The notes: generated by a model from the letters alone, not told the origin. A DNA stretch of 17,065 bases from Anaerolineae bacterium (GCA_016783285.1 JADHWW010000142.1:1-17065), one strand, 5' to 3'; positions 1 to 9,780 are shown, counted from the first letter of the stretch. Numbers and translations are program-made.

Positions 1-252
1 GATGCCACCACGCCAGAAGCTGTCTACGCTATCGAGAGCGGGGCGGGCGGCTTGTGGGCCGATAACGTCTACACATCAGAGTTCGCCGGCACCTGGACGG
101 TGACTGCCACCGTGGACAGCACGAGCGACACGGCCGTCCTGACGGTCAGCGGTCGCGAATATATCTACCTGCCTGTCGTTATGAACAATTTCACCGGCTA
201 TCGCGAATATATCTACCTGCCTGTCGTTATGCACAATTCCACTGGCTATTAG
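1..252 (+). CDS. C-terminal end of a secreted Ig-like surface protein (5' end outside window)
   Basis: The reading frame is open from the first base and ends at TAG 250-252, so only the last 83 residues are present. Residues about 28-52 (GTWTVTATVDSTSDTAVLTV) look like the last strands of a bacterial Ig-like domain. The tail holds two copies of a 16-residue unit with the core EYIYLPVV. A C-terminal YLP(V/L)(V/M) motif is common at the end of secreted Chloroflexota proteins as I know them, where it may be a sorting or anchoring tail; that role is inference. The doubling comes from a recent 48-bp tandem duplication. The rest of the protein and its function cannot be seen. Confidence 0.75.
   Translation, partial: DATTPEAVYAIESGAGGLWADNVYTSEFAGTWTVTATVDSTSDTAVLTVSGREYIYLPVVMNNFTGYREYIYLPVVMHNSTGY
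154..249 (+). repeat. 48-bp tandem duplication at the 3' end of the secreted-protein gene
   Basis: Two adjacent 48-bp units, 154-201 and 202-249, differ at only a few bases. Each encodes 16 residues (REYIYLPVVMNNFTGY, then the same with H and S replacing one N and the F). The duplication keeps the frame and doubles the presumed C-terminal sorting tail. Confidence 0.9.
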
Positions 253-277
253 GGGTAGATACTGCTCGCTAAAATCC

Positions 278-333
278 ATCTCAAATCAACAAATCGTTCG
301 ACTGAGGCTCACGACGAAGTCTTAAATCACCCC
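278..333. repeat. Left arm of a perfect 56-bp inverted repeat around the glycosyltransferase gene
   Basis: Bases 278-333 are the exact reverse complement of 2503-2558, checked base by base. The arm contains TTCGACTGAGGCTCA, a relative of the CTTCGACAGGCTCAG dispersed repeat seen elsewhere in this window. The two arms enclose one gene and no transposase. No target-site duplication is obvious outside the arms. Confidence 0.95.
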
Positions 334-366
334 ATCCTTGCAATCCCCCCGTTATGCCTGTAGAAT

Positions 367-471
367 ATGATCAGACTCAAGAGGCACGCCTGTCCCAGAA
401 CACGGATTACAGGACAGCGACGGATTGATGGCCCCGTAGGAGATGATAGGCTCAAGAGATGCGCCTGCCCC
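367..471 (+). repeat. Imperfect direct repeat of about 30 bp upstream of the glycosyltransferase
   Basis: Bases 367-396 and 443-471 align at roughly 24 of 30 positions and share the core CTCAAGAG followed by GCCTG. Between them at 395-427 lies a copy of a dispersed CACGGATT...ACGGATT repeat. Because the second copy mirrors non-coding sequence, the ATG at 443 inside it is probably not the real start of the next gene. The stretch 253-505 otherwise shows nothing I can name. Confidence 0.6.
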
Positions 472-505
472 TGGGAAAAGGAATGAACAGTTGCAAGAGA
501 TACCA

Positions 506-2509
506 ATGCACGCACAATCCAACCAACCATCCCGCCCCTGGCACCGCGTGGCCCTGGCGGGAATCCTGCTGCTAGCCGTGTTCCTGCACTTTTTCCGGCT
601 GGAACAGGAGGGGTACGCCAATCTGTACTATGCCGCCGCTGTAAAGAGTATGCTCACCAGTTGGCATAACTTTTTCTTCGTCTCCTTCGACGGTGGCGGG
701 TTCGTGACGGTGGACAAGCCGCCGTTGGGGTTGTGGGTGCAAGCGGCCAGCGCCGCGCTGTTCGGTTTCAATGGCATCAGCCTGCTTCTGCCCCAGGCGC
801 TGGCCGGCGTCCTGTCTGTGCTCCTGCTCTATCACATGGTGCGGCGGACTTATGGCCCGTCGGCCGGGCTGCTAGCGGCGCTGACGCTGGCCGTCACGCC
901 CATCAGCGTGGCCGCCAACCGCAACAACACGATGGACAGTGTGCTGGTACTGATCCTCCTACTGGCGGCCGGGGCGGTCATCCGCGCCGCCGAGACGGGC
1001 CGGTTGCGCTGGCTGCTACTCTGCGCCGTGCTGGTGGGCCTGGGGTTCAACGTCAAGATGTTGCAGGCCTTTTTGGTGCTGCCCGCTTTCTACCTCCTCT
1101 ACCTGGTCGCGGCTCCCGTGCGTTGGTGGAAACGGCCGCTTCACCTGGCCCTGGCGACGGTCGTGTTGCTCGGCGTCTCACTGGCCTGGGTCGTGGCGGT
1201 GGACTTGACCCCGCCCGATGAGCGCCCCTACGTGGGCAGTAGCAGCAACAACACGGTGACAGACCTGATCGTCGGGCACAACGGCCTGGCCCGCCTGCTA
1301 CCCGGCGGGCGGAACTGGCTGGCTCGGCTTGGAATTACGGCGGCTCCTTCCGACGGTGGCCCGCCCGCGTCGCTTTCTGGCGGCCCTCCACCAGCGCCCC
1401 CCGGCGGACGGCCCGGACAGCCGCCCCCACATCCCGCCGGTGGACCACCACCGGCGGGGAGGGGCGGCGGAAGGCCCTTTTCCAACGAGACCGGCGATCC
1501 GGGCCCCCTACGGCTCTTTAACTACCAACTGGCCGGACAGATCAGTTGGCTCCTGCCGCTGGCCGGGCTGGGGCTGCTGGCGGCCGCCTGGCGGCGTCCT
1601 GAGCCTGTCGAAGGGCAGACGCGGCTGCGTTTACCTCTCGACCGGCGACACCAGTCCTTGCTGCTCTGGTCCGCCTGGCTTCTGCCGATGGTCGTCTTTT
1701 TTAGCCTGGCGAACCTGTTCCACCGCTACTATCTCGAAATGCTGGCCCCGGCCATCGCCGCGCTGGTGGGGGCGGGCGTCGTGGCGCTGTGGGATGACTA
1801 CTGCCGTCCGGGTTGGCGCGGCTGGCTGTTACCGCTGGGATTGGTGGGGAGTGCTGCCTTCGAGGCGGCCATCCTGTCCGACTTTCCCGACTGGAGCCGC
1901 TGGCTGACGCCGCTCGTCGTCGGGCTGTGCCTGGTGGCGGCGGGCGTTCTGGCCGTCGCCAGGCTCATTCGCCTCCACGACCGGCAGGCCTGGACTGGGG
2001 GCGTGGCAGCGGCCGGCGCACTGGCCCTGCTTGTCCCGATGGCGGTGTGGGCCTTGATCCCCGTCTGGTACGGCGGGCACACTGGCCTGCCCTACGCCGG
2101 GCCGGACTTGCTGGAGGATCCTCAACGGGGTACTCGCACAAACGCGGATCGTCTGGTGGACTATTTGCTGACCAATCAAGGGGATGAGACCTACCTGGCG
2201 GCCACGCTCAATGCCCAGGCCGCCGCCCCCATCATCCTGGCGACGGGAGAGCCGGTGATGGCGCTGGGTGGCTTCACCGGCGGCGACCCCATCCTCACGG
2301 TGGACGAACTGGCAGAGTACGTGGCCGACGGCACGGTGCGCTACTTTCTGCTGTCGCCGCAGGGAAACCGCCAGCACGACCTGACCCGCTGGGTGCCCGA
2401 GCACTGCGCACTCGTTCCGCCGGCGTTGTGGCAATCGGCGCCCGGCGGCCCACCCGATCCTGGGCCGGGCGGGATGCCGCAACTGTTCGATTGCGGCGCA
2501 TCGGGGTGA
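506..2509 (+). CDS. Membrane glycosyltransferase, GT39 / YkcB-like family
   Basis: The protein is 667 residues with many hydrophobic segments. It opens with a membrane helix (residues 16-30) followed by acidic residues E33 and E35 in the first outer loop, where GT39/ArnT/PMT enzymes hold their catalytic acid. The block NLYYAAAVKSML and the later VDKPPLG and NRNNTMDS motifs are typical of the YkcB-type branch. These enzymes move a sugar from a polyprenyl-phosphate carrier to an outer-face acceptor; the substrate here is unknown. Residues about 282-334 are a Gly/Pro-rich insert, a known variable loop in this branch. A soluble C-terminal domain follows. I chose ATG 506 because an earlier in-frame ATG (443) lies in a duplicated non-coding segment. 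The stop codon lies inside the right arm of the 56-bp inverted repeat. Confidence 0.85.
   Translation: MHAQSNQPSRPWHRVALAGILLLAVFLHFFRLEQEGYANLYYAAAVKSMLTSWHNFFFVSFDGGGFVTVDKPPLGLWVQAASAALFGFNGISLLLPQALAGVLSVLLLYHMVRRTYGPSAGLLAALTLAVTPISVAANRNNTMDSVLVLILLLAAGAVIRAAETGRLRWLLLCAVLVGLGFNVKMLQAFLVLPAFYLLYLVAAPVRWWKRPLHLALATVVLLGVSLAWVVAVDLTPPDERPYVGSSSNNTVTDLIVGHNGLARLLPGGRNWLARLGITAAPSDGGPPASLSGGPPPAPPGGRPGQPPPHPAGGPPPAGRGGGRPFSNETGDPGPLRLFNYQLAGQISWLLPLAGLGLLAAAWRRPEPVEGQTRLRLPLDRRHQSLLLWSAWLLPMVVFFSLANLFHRYYLEMLAPAIAALVGAGVVALWDDYCRPGWRGWLLPLGLVGSAAFEAAILSDFPDWSRWLTPLVVGLCLVAAGVLAVARLIRLHDRQAWTGGVAAAGALALLVPMAVWALIPVWYGGHTGLPYAGPDLLEDPQRGTRTNADRLVDYLLTNQGDETYLAATLNAQAAAPIILATGEPVMALGGFTGGDPILTVDELAEYVADGTVRYFLLSPQGNRQHDLTRWVPEHCALVPPALWQSAPGGPPDPGPGGMPQLFDCGASG
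1598..1613 (+). repeat. Dispersed CTGAGCCTGTCGAAG repeat inside the coding sequence
   Basis: Bases 1599-1613 match the reverse complement of 7880-7894 at 15 of 15 positions, and a relative lies near 17024. Here the repeat is read in frame as PEPVEG in a loop between membrane segments of the glycosyltransferase. It appears to be a repeat that moved into a tolerant loop without breaking the frame. Confidence 0.7.
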
Positions 2510-2558
2510 TTTAAGACTTCGTCGTGAGCCTCAGTCGAACGATTTGTTGATTTGAGAT
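2503..2558. repeat. Right arm of the 56-bp inverted repeat
   Basis: This is the exact reverse complement of 278-333. It begins four bases before the glycosyltransferase stop codon (TGA 2507-2509), so the repeat supplies that stop and possibly the last residue. Confidence 0.95.
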
Positions 2559-2658
2559 TGACGGATCGCAATCTCTAAATCTACAATCCGTCAATCTGCA
2601 ATTCTTTAGATGTTTCGCACAGTTTTCAAATCTCCAAATCTCCAAATCTCCAAATCTT
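2557..2658. repeat. AT-rich convergent intergenic region: hairpin and 8-bp tandem repeat
   Basis: ATTGACGGAT at 2557-2566 pairs with ATCCGTCAAT at 2586-2595, a 10-bp stem with a 19-base loop. Three units of CAAATCTC at 2627-2650 and a fourth, CAAATCTT at 2651-2658, follow. The region lies between two convergent genes. The hairpin could help end transcription, but it has no clear T-run. Confidence 0.5.
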
Positions 2659-2689
2659 GGATCCGTAAATCTTAAATTCCCCCTATTCC

Positions 2690-4453
2690 CTAATCCGCCA
2701 CGTCACTCGTCTCCAGCCCCACCAACCGCGCCCACTCTCCGTGAATGCCGCCCTCCGTCACCCCGTAGTAGACGCGCAGTTTGCCGTCTTCTCGCTGCGC
2801 CAGGTCGTAGCGCGATCGGGCGGCGTGCTCTCGTCGCTTGAGCAGGCCAATATCTCTGTGCCACTCGACCTTGCTCGCGTCCACCGGGTGCTCCTCGGCC
2901 TGGATGATGGCATAGTGCCACAGCCGTCGCGCCGACTTGCGGGTGACGTTCTTGACCACGTTGCCGTTGCGCAGGTCGCGCATAGTGTGGTAGAGCGTGC
3001 CCTTGCGTTCCTCGGTCTTTACGATTTCCACCCCCGTCCGGGGCGGCTCGATGTGGCCCACAGGTTCCTCTGCTGGCACGACCGCAAGTTCCGCCTGTGC
3101 CCGCTCGACGCGGCCCACAGGTTCCTCTGCCGGCACGACCGCAGGTCTTACCTGTGCCCGCTTGACCAGACTCACGATCTCGTCCCGCACCGCCAGGTTG
3201 GTCTCTGCTTCGCTGCGCACATAGATCTTGTTGTCGTCAATGGCATAGGGTGGGTCGTCGCCCCGAGGCACCACCACCCGCACCACCTTCACCCCCTGTG
3301 TCTCCTGCACATCCACTGTGACATTGAGAGGGGGCGTGATGCGGTGCTCGATCTCGGCCTGGAGCGTTTTGACCACCCGTGAGGGGTTGCTCACCCCGGC
3401 CGGTTGCTCTTTGGGGTCGGCGCTGATGCCGACGTAGACAGCGCCGCCGTTGGTATTGGCGAAGGCGCACACGTCTGCCAGAATGGCGTGGAGTCGCCCG
3501 CCCCGGCGAGTGTAGCCGACATGAAAGTCCTGCACAATTGTAGGCCCTTCCTCTCGCGCCGCCCGGATGTAATCCACCGGCGCTTTTGCGGCGTGGTAGG
3601 GCCGCGTGCGGGCAAAGTCGTTGCCCAGAAACACCGCCCGCAGCGCGGCGAAATTCACCTCGGGCAAGAGCACCTCCGTCACTCGCTCCCCCACGCCCAG
3701 ATGCTTGGCGTCCCTGGAGTCGCGGGCGAGTCGATGGGCGTCAGAACCCTGAATGCAATGCATCCGGCGCGGGTACTCTGGGCGCGACCCGTCGAAGAAG
3801 CGGGCCGTCGTGCGCCGCCCCTTTTTCTCGAGGTCTGTCACCTCCAGCGCGTGGAGATGGGGATCCTGGGTGTAGGCGATGCGCGTCTGCCCGCCAAAGC
3901 CCAACCCGCGCATTGCCACGCCGTGGGCGGTGTTAACGTGGGCCGCGATGACAATGCCGCCGGCCTCGTCAATGACCTGGTAGGCCGTCAGCACGTCGGT
4001 CGTCGCTCCTACCTCGCAACTGCCGATGTCGAGTTTGTCCAGTGGCACGTTAAGCCGGCGTAGGATGAACTCTAGTTCTCGCACGTCTGTCTCAGGGGAA
4101 AAGAGGCCGAGGATGTGAAAGCCCAGGGTGGCGGTAAACTCGAACCCCGGCAGCACGAGTACCTTTTCCCGCAGGTGACGGTACTCCTCGAGCCGCTGCT
4201 TCTCCTCCGGCTCTAGTCGCCCCAGACGCTCGAGCAACACTATGGCCTCGATTTCTTCCAGCATGGCCCGATAACCGGCCACCGTATTGTGGTCGGTGAG
4301 GGCGATAATGTCGAGCCCCTTGCGCAGAGCCGCCCGCAGAATGTCCAAATATGAAACTTGCTGTTCTAAATAGTCGGCGGAGGCGGGGGTATGCAAATGA
4401 AGATCAACCCGCCTCCACTGGAGTTTTTTTCGTCCTGTTTTTTGTTTTCTCAT
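2690..4453 (-). CDS. PHP-domain / AlbA_2 (Schlafen-like) fusion protein
   Basis: The protein is 587 residues. The N-terminal half is a PHP metallo-phosphoesterase domain with its metal-binding motifs visible: DLHLHT at 17-22, TDHNT at 53-57 and GSDAH at 236-240. From about residue 295 a Schlafen-type AlbA_2 domain follows ([14 protein letters not shown]), a putative DNA-binding fold. A linker with two 19-residue repeats (core VVPAEEPVG) leads to a C-terminal domain of about 115 residues that I do not recognise (core [15 protein letters not shown]). The domain pairing suggests hydrolysis of a phosphoester linked to nucleic-acid binding or stress control; the substrate is unknown. The start lies five bases after the stop of a broken response-regulator gene on the same strand, so the two were probably one operon. 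Confidence 0.8.
   Translation of the reverse strand: MRKQKTGRKKLQWRRVDLHLHTPASADYLEQQVSYLDILRAALRKGLDIIALTDHNTVAGYRAMLEEIEAIVLLERLGRLEPEEKQRLEEYRHLREKVLVLPGFEFTATLGFHILGLFSPETDVRELEFILRRLNVPLDKLDIGSCEVGATTDVLTAYQVIDEAGGIVIAAHVNTAHGVAMRGLGFGGQTRIAYTQDPHLHALEVTDLEKKGRRTTARFFDGSRPEYPRRMHCIQGSDAHRLARDSRDAKHLGVGERVTEVLLPEVNFAALRAVFLGNDFARTRPYHAAKAPVDYIRAAREEGPTIVQDFHVGYTRRGGRLHAILADVCAFANTNGGAVYVGISADPKEQPAGVSNPSRVVKTLQAEIEHRITPPLNVTVDVQETQGVKVVRVVVPRGDDPPYAIDDNKIYVRSEAETNLAVRDEIVSLVKRAQVRPAVVPAEEPVGRVERAQAELAVVPAEEPVGHIEPPRTGVEIVKTEERKGTLYHTMRDLRNGNVVKNVTRKSARRLWHYAIIQAEEHPVDASKVEWHRDIGLLKRREHAARSRYDLAQREDGKLRVYYGVTEGGIHGEWARLVGLETSDVAD
3055..3168 (-). repeat. 57-bp tandem repeat coding for a duplicated linker
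   Basis: Two units with a 57-base period (about 3055-3111 and 3112-3168) encode two 19-residue copies with the core VVPAEEPVG in the linker after the AlbA_2 domain. Copy number probably varies between strains. Confidence 0.75.
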
Positions 4454-4458
4454 TGTGT

Positions 4459-4706
4459 CTATGTCCTATCTTTGATTAGATTCGTTATCATTGTCATTAC
4501 TTTGGATGGGCGGAAAGGCTTGAGCAGAAAGTCGTCGGCCCCGGCGGCCAGGCACTCGGCAGAACGATCCATGCCCGAGGTCATCATCACCGGCGTCGTC
4601 TTTAACGTTTCGTCTGCTCGCAATTCACGCAGCACGCCGAGCGTATCCCCACGGGAGATGTGTGCATCCCAGGACTTTCATCGTCTACTACGAGCATGGT
4701 GCTCAT
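4459..4706 (-). pseudogene. Broken response-regulator receiver gene
   Basis: From ATG 4704-4706 the minus strand reads MSTMLVVDDES, the start of a CheY-like receiver domain with its acidic pair. The frame then runs into an unrelated tail. In another frame the strand reads RELRADETLKTTPVMMTSG, then AAGADDFLLKPF, the second half of a receiver with its conserved Thr/Ser and Lys, ending at TAG 4459-4461. The stretch between, about 45 residues including the phospho-accepting Asp, is missing. The gene therefore has an internal deletion plus a frameshift and cannot make a working receiver. A GAGGAG ribosome site lies 12 bases before the ATG. Confidence 0.8.
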
Positions 4707-4764
4707 AGTTTGGTCTATCTCCTCAACTGTCTGTAGAGCCACACTGCTTTCGTCCATCCAGGCC

Positions 4765-4927
4765 CAATGCCACTTAGTTAAGCGCCGCTGGTCGAGTAGC
4801 GCAGCGTATCGAGACCAAGGCGCTGGCCTGTATACGATCAAAATTCCTGAAAAGCCGCTCGCTTGGTCTCGATACAGCCCTTTGGGCCTACTCGACCAGC
4901 GCTCGCTCTCTTAACTTAATGACATTG
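4765..4927. mobile_element. MITE-like palindromic element downstream of lon
   Basis: The ends are imperfect inverted repeats: CAATGCCACTTAGTTAAG on the left matches, with a few changes, the reverse complement of the right end. Inside, GCTGGTCGAGTAG (4787-4799) and GTATCGAGACCAAG (4806-4819) pair with their complements at 4888-4900 and 4862-4875. No protein is encoded. The GGTCGAGTAG and GTATCGAGACC modules recur at 16901-16968, and in weaker form within 7743-8030. The right end lies three bases from the lon stop codon. It may act as a terminator for lon. Confidence 0.75.
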
Positions 4928-4930
4928 CAT

Positions 4931-7396
<2,466 letters not shown>

Positions 7397-7413
7397 CTGT
7401 TCTTAATTCTCCT

Positions 7414-7631
7414 CCTGTTCCGCTTCGACGGCCGGCACGCGCTGGGGCAGTGCAATCCGTTAATGTCCTGAAATCCGTGTTCTAAACCTGTTCCACTTCG
7501 ACAGCCGGCACGCGCTGTGGCAGTGCAATCCGTTAATGTCCTGAAATCCGTGTTCTAAACCTGTTCCGCTTCGACGGCCGGCACGCGCTGTGGCAGTGCA
7601 ATCCGTTAATGTCCTGAAATCCGTGTTCTAA
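7414..7631 (-). repeat. Three 73-bp tandem repeats in the lon leader
   Basis: Units at 7414-7486, 7487-7559 and 7560-7631 have an exact 73-base period and differ at only a few bases. They lie between the likely lon promoter and the lon start, so they should be transcribed as a leader of about 225 bases. Each unit carries GCAATCCGTTAATGTCCTG, a copy of the dispersed CACGGATT-type repeat. The ribosome site of lon sits at the edge of the first unit. Confidence 0.9.
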
Positions 7632-7659
7632 TTGTACCACAATTATACGTCTGACTCAA
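7631..7659 (-). promoter_or_regulatory. Likely lon promoter
   Basis: On the minus strand TTGAGT (7654-7659) and TACAAT (7631-7636) are separated by 17 bases, a good sigma-70-type pair. It points towards lon, just beyond the three tandem repeats. No heat-shock operator such as CIRCE is visible. Confidence 0.6.
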
Positions 7660-7689
7660 ACGTGGTTGAGGTTAAGGTTGAGGTTGACG

Positions 7690-7718
7690 TTGACAATCCG
7701 GCGAGTCTCTGGTATCAT
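7690..7718 (+). promoter_or_regulatory. Sigma-70-type promoter, divergent from lon
   Basis: TTGACA at 7690-7695 and TATCAT at 7713-7718 are separated by 17 bases, the same hexamers and spacing as at 9294 and 14399. It reads towards a 14-codon open frame (ATG 7725, stop 7767-7769) that runs into a palindromic element, so the original downstream gene was probably cut off. It may now serve the MaoC-like gene. Confidence 0.6.
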
Positions 7719-7742
7719 CAGGCCATGCTCGACCACCTGATA

Positions 7743-8030
7743 GCCGGAATACTAAGGAACGGCGATTAAATAACTTGCCCATTTCCGGATAAGTGTAGCG
7801 CCGGCTGAGTAGGAGCGCCAGCGACGTATCGAAGCCAAGCGGGTCTCGAAAACAGGCTTTTTTCACGCCAACCGCTTCACTTCGACAGGCTCAGTACAAG
7901 GGTTTCGACGCCGTGCTGAGCTTGTCGAAGCATACGCTCCGGCACGAAAAGCGTGTGCCTCCGCTACTCAACCAGCGCTCGCGAAATTGCCCAAACGGGA
8001 AAGTTATTTAATTCTCATTCCTAATCCGGC
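7743..8030. mobile_element. MITE-like palindromic element between lon and the MaoC-like gene
   Basis: The left end (GATTAAATAACTTGCCC, from 7764) and the reverse complement of the right end (GAATTAAATAACTTTCCC, to 8014) form terminal inverted repeats. Weaker pairing extends out to GCCGGA at 7743 and TCCGGC at 8030. The inside holds CTTCGACAGGCTCAG, its near-complement GCTGAGCTTGTCGAAG, and CTACTCAACCAGCGC pairing with GGCTGAGTAG. No transposase is present. It interrupts the short frame behind the promoter at 7690. The remaining sequence 8031-8139 shows no other element I can name. Confidence 0.7.
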
Positions 8031-8139
8031 CTACAACGAGATCAACTCACTTGAAATACACCCAACATTATACCGCACATTGCACAGTCTGAACAATGCA
8101 AACCAACCAACAAACTAACCAACCACCAAGGAACCGCCA

Positions 8140-8601
8140 ATGACCGAGTTAACCCGCCCACGCGGGCGCTACTTTGAGGAATTCGAGATCGGCGATAGGG
8201 TCGAGACTGCCACCCGCACCATCACCGAGACCGACGTGATGGTCTTTGCCGCGCTCTCCGGCGACTACAACCCGCTCCACACCGATGCCGAGTTCGCCAA
8301 AGGAACCCTCTTCGGCGAGCGCATCGCCCACGGCCTGCTGGGGCTCTCCATCGCCAGCGGCCTGGCCTCGCAACTGGGCTTCGTCGAAGGCACCGCTGAG
8401 GCCTTTATCGGCTTGGAATGGAAATTCCGCGCCCCCATCAAATTCGGCGATACGGTGCGCGTGCAGGCCAAGGTCAGGCAGAAGAAAGCGATGGGCCGCC
8501 TGGGCGGCGGCTTTATCACCTTTGACGTAAAGTTGCTCAATCAGCGGGACGAGACCGTGCAGAAAGGCGCCTGGACTGTGCTTATCAAAAGTGCCCCCTG
8601 A
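8140..8601 (+). CDS. MaoC-like (R)-specific enoyl-CoA hydratase / dehydratase
   Basis: The 153-residue protein is a single hot-dog domain of the MaoC family. The catalytic pair of this family is visible in SGDYNPLHTD as D42 and H47, with the usual ARGATING-type substrate tunnel region replaced by EWKFRAPIKFGDTV further on. Members hydrate trans-2-enoyl-CoA to (R)-3-hydroxyacyl-CoA, or act on similar CoA thioesters in the cytoplasm. AAGGAA lies about 7 bases before the ATG. It stands 101 bases before the MoaD-like gene on the same strand, with no terminator visible, so cotranscription is possible. Its link to aldehyde oxidation is only positional; it might process the acyl chain after activation of the acid product. 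Confidence 0.85.
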   Translation: MTELTRPRGRYFEEFEIGDRVETATRTITETDVMVFAALSGDYNPLHTDAEFAKGTLFGERIAHGLLGLSIASGLASQLGFVEGTAEAFIGLEWKFRAPIKFGDTVRVQAKVRQKKAMGRLGGGFITFDVKLLNQRDETVQKGAWTVLIKSAP

Positions 8602-8702
8602 CCCGCGACTGGCTATTGGCCTTTCTGTGGGTCGGAACAAGTTTCGGCCTCCTGAGAACACGGATTTCAAGACATTGACGGATCAGGACTTGGGTTGCGA
8701 TT

Positions 8703-9098
8703 ATGAAAACCATCCGCGTTCAAGTCTGGCTCTACGGGCCGCTGGCCCGGTACGCCGGTGAGCAGAGCGCAGGCAGTTACGCCGAACTATACCTGGAACT
8801 GCCCGCCGGCAGCACGATGCAGTACCTCCTCGACCGCCTGGGTCTCCCGCCGGAGGAGAAAGGCATCACCTTCGTCAACGGCGACCTGGCCGCGCTGTCT
8901 GGCCTGGATGCTGACCGTGACCTGGTGTTACACGACGGCGACCGGGTGGGCATCTCCCACCGCAAGAGCATGTGGCCCTTCCAGTACCGCTTCGGCGCCG
9001 GCGTGACCCCCGAACTCCAGGAGACGTTCAGCCAGCGACAGGACGGGGGAGTGCAACATGCGTACACCGAATCGGGTGAGGCTGTTCCAGAAAAATAA
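8703..9098 (+). CDS. MoaD/ThiS-like beta-grasp protein, copy 1
   Basis: The 131-residue protein starts with a ubiquitin-like beta-grasp domain (residues 4-85; VWLYGPLARYAGE, ELPAGSTMQYLL, VNGDLAAL, HDGDRVGI), the fold of the sulfur carriers MoaD and ThiS. MoaD donates sulfur for the dithiolene of molybdopterin, which AOR-type enzymes need with tungsten or molybdenum. Standard carriers end in Gly-Gly just after this fold; here the chain continues for about 45 residues (core MWPFQYRFGAG), with a Gly-Gly only at 115-116. It differs from copy 2 (13984) at only five of 120 aligned residues. Its last residues (VPEK) and stop are supplied by a repeat element whose end begins at 9084; copy 2 stops just before that point. 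The role in cofactor supply for the nearby AORs is inferred from context. Confidence 0.8.
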   Translation: MKTIRVQVWLYGPLARYAGEQSAGSYAELYLELPAGSTMQYLLDRLGLPPEEKGITFVNGDLAALSGLDADRDLVLHDGDRVGISHRKSMWPFQYRFGAGVTPELQETFSQRQDGGVQHAYTESGEAVPEK

Positions 9099-9250
9099 TC
9101 ATTCCGGTGTCATTCTGAGCAGAACGCAGTGAAGCGAAGAATCTCACGCTACAGTGCCCAAACCGCCTATCCAAGGTGAGATTCTTCGCCTCCGCTGCGC
9201 TCCGGCTCAGAATGACAGGCTATGATTTGGGATACTTTAAATTCTGGAAC
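9084..9250. mobile_element. MITE-like element with GTTCCAGAA ends
   Basis: GTTCCAGAA at 9084-9092 is matched by TTCTGGAAC at 9242-9250. Nested inside are GTGTCATTCTGAGC with GCTCAGAATGACA and GAAGAATCTCAC with GTGAGATTCTTC. The 167-bp palindrome encodes nothing. The TGTCATTCTGAGC-AGAATCTC pattern is a widespread intergenic repeat as I know it. The left end overlaps the last codons and stop of the MoaD-like gene. Confidence 0.8.
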
Positions 9251-9293
9251 ACCGTGAGTAGCCCGCCAGTTGCCAATTGACCGGCTCGGCGAC

Positions 9294-9322
9294 TTGACAA
9301 ACGGGCATACCTGACATATCAT
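9294..9322 (+). promoter_or_regulatory. Sigma-70-type promoter for the small gene at 9391
   Basis: TTGACA at 9294-9299 and TATCAT at 9317-9322 have a 17-base spacer. The hexamers, spacing and the preceding GAC are shared with the promoter at 14399 in front of the xis genes. Readthrough past the small gene would reach the leader RNA and AOR 1. Confidence 0.7.
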
Positions 9323-9390
9323 AGGAAGCGTGGGTGAAAAGGACTATGTGACCTTTCTGGGAGGAAGTAATACAGACCGTTGATGAAACG

Positions 9391-9756
9391 ATGAGCAGTT
9401 TATACGAACTCAAATACGAGGAACTGCTGGCCGAGTTCGACCGTTATGTGGTTGAGCATCCAGACTTTATGTTCCAAATCACTGACGGAGCCCTGGTCGT
9501 ACTGGTGGATAGCAACGATCCCGAGTTCTCTCGACGCAGCCTGGAAATCGCCAGGCGTTATCGTCTTCACGACGATGTTCCAGACCGACCCGCGGTGTAC
9601 GTGGATGTAGGGGAACTGGCTCCGGTCAAATCCAGGATTATCCGTCCGTGTGTAGTGAGTACGCCAGAATCGTTTCAGACGATGCTGGCCTCAGAACCTG
9701 TTCTACGCCGGGATTGGGAAAAGCCTGAGGAAGAGATTGCATGGGCGCATTTGTGA
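9391..9756 (+). CDS. Small acidic protein of unknown function (possibly DUF5647-like)
   Basis: The 121-residue protein has no signal peptide or membrane segment. Visible features are EFDRYVVEHPDFMF near the N-terminus, ALVVLVDSNDPEFSRRSLEIA in the middle and a conserved-looking PVKSRIIRP. The first half resembles, from memory, the DUF5647 family; I am not sure. The start is forced: a stop codon lies just upstream in frame, and ATG 9391 overlaps the end of a four-codon frame (ATGAAACGATGA), which may couple translation, since GGGAGGAAG lies 22 bases away. It sits where module 2 has the xisHI pair and has the same promoter type, so it may be a comparable mobile accessory gene. No function is assigned. 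Confidence 0.7.
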   Translation: MSSLYELKYEELLAEFDRYVVEHPDFMFQITDGALVVLVDSNDPEFSRRSLEIARRYRLHDDVPDRPAVYVDVGELAPVKSRIIRPCVVSTPESFQTMLASEPVLRRDWEKPEEEIAWAHL

Positions 9757-9780
9757 AAGGTGACTGAGAAAACTCCATAG

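Noticed and set aside
278..2558. Composite transposon around the glycosyltransferase
   Set aside because: There is no transposase in or near the arms and no target-site duplication that I can see; the inverted repeat is reported without that claim.
7414..7631. CRISPR array
   Set aside because: The three 73-bp units follow each other directly with no unique spacers and no cas genes nearby.
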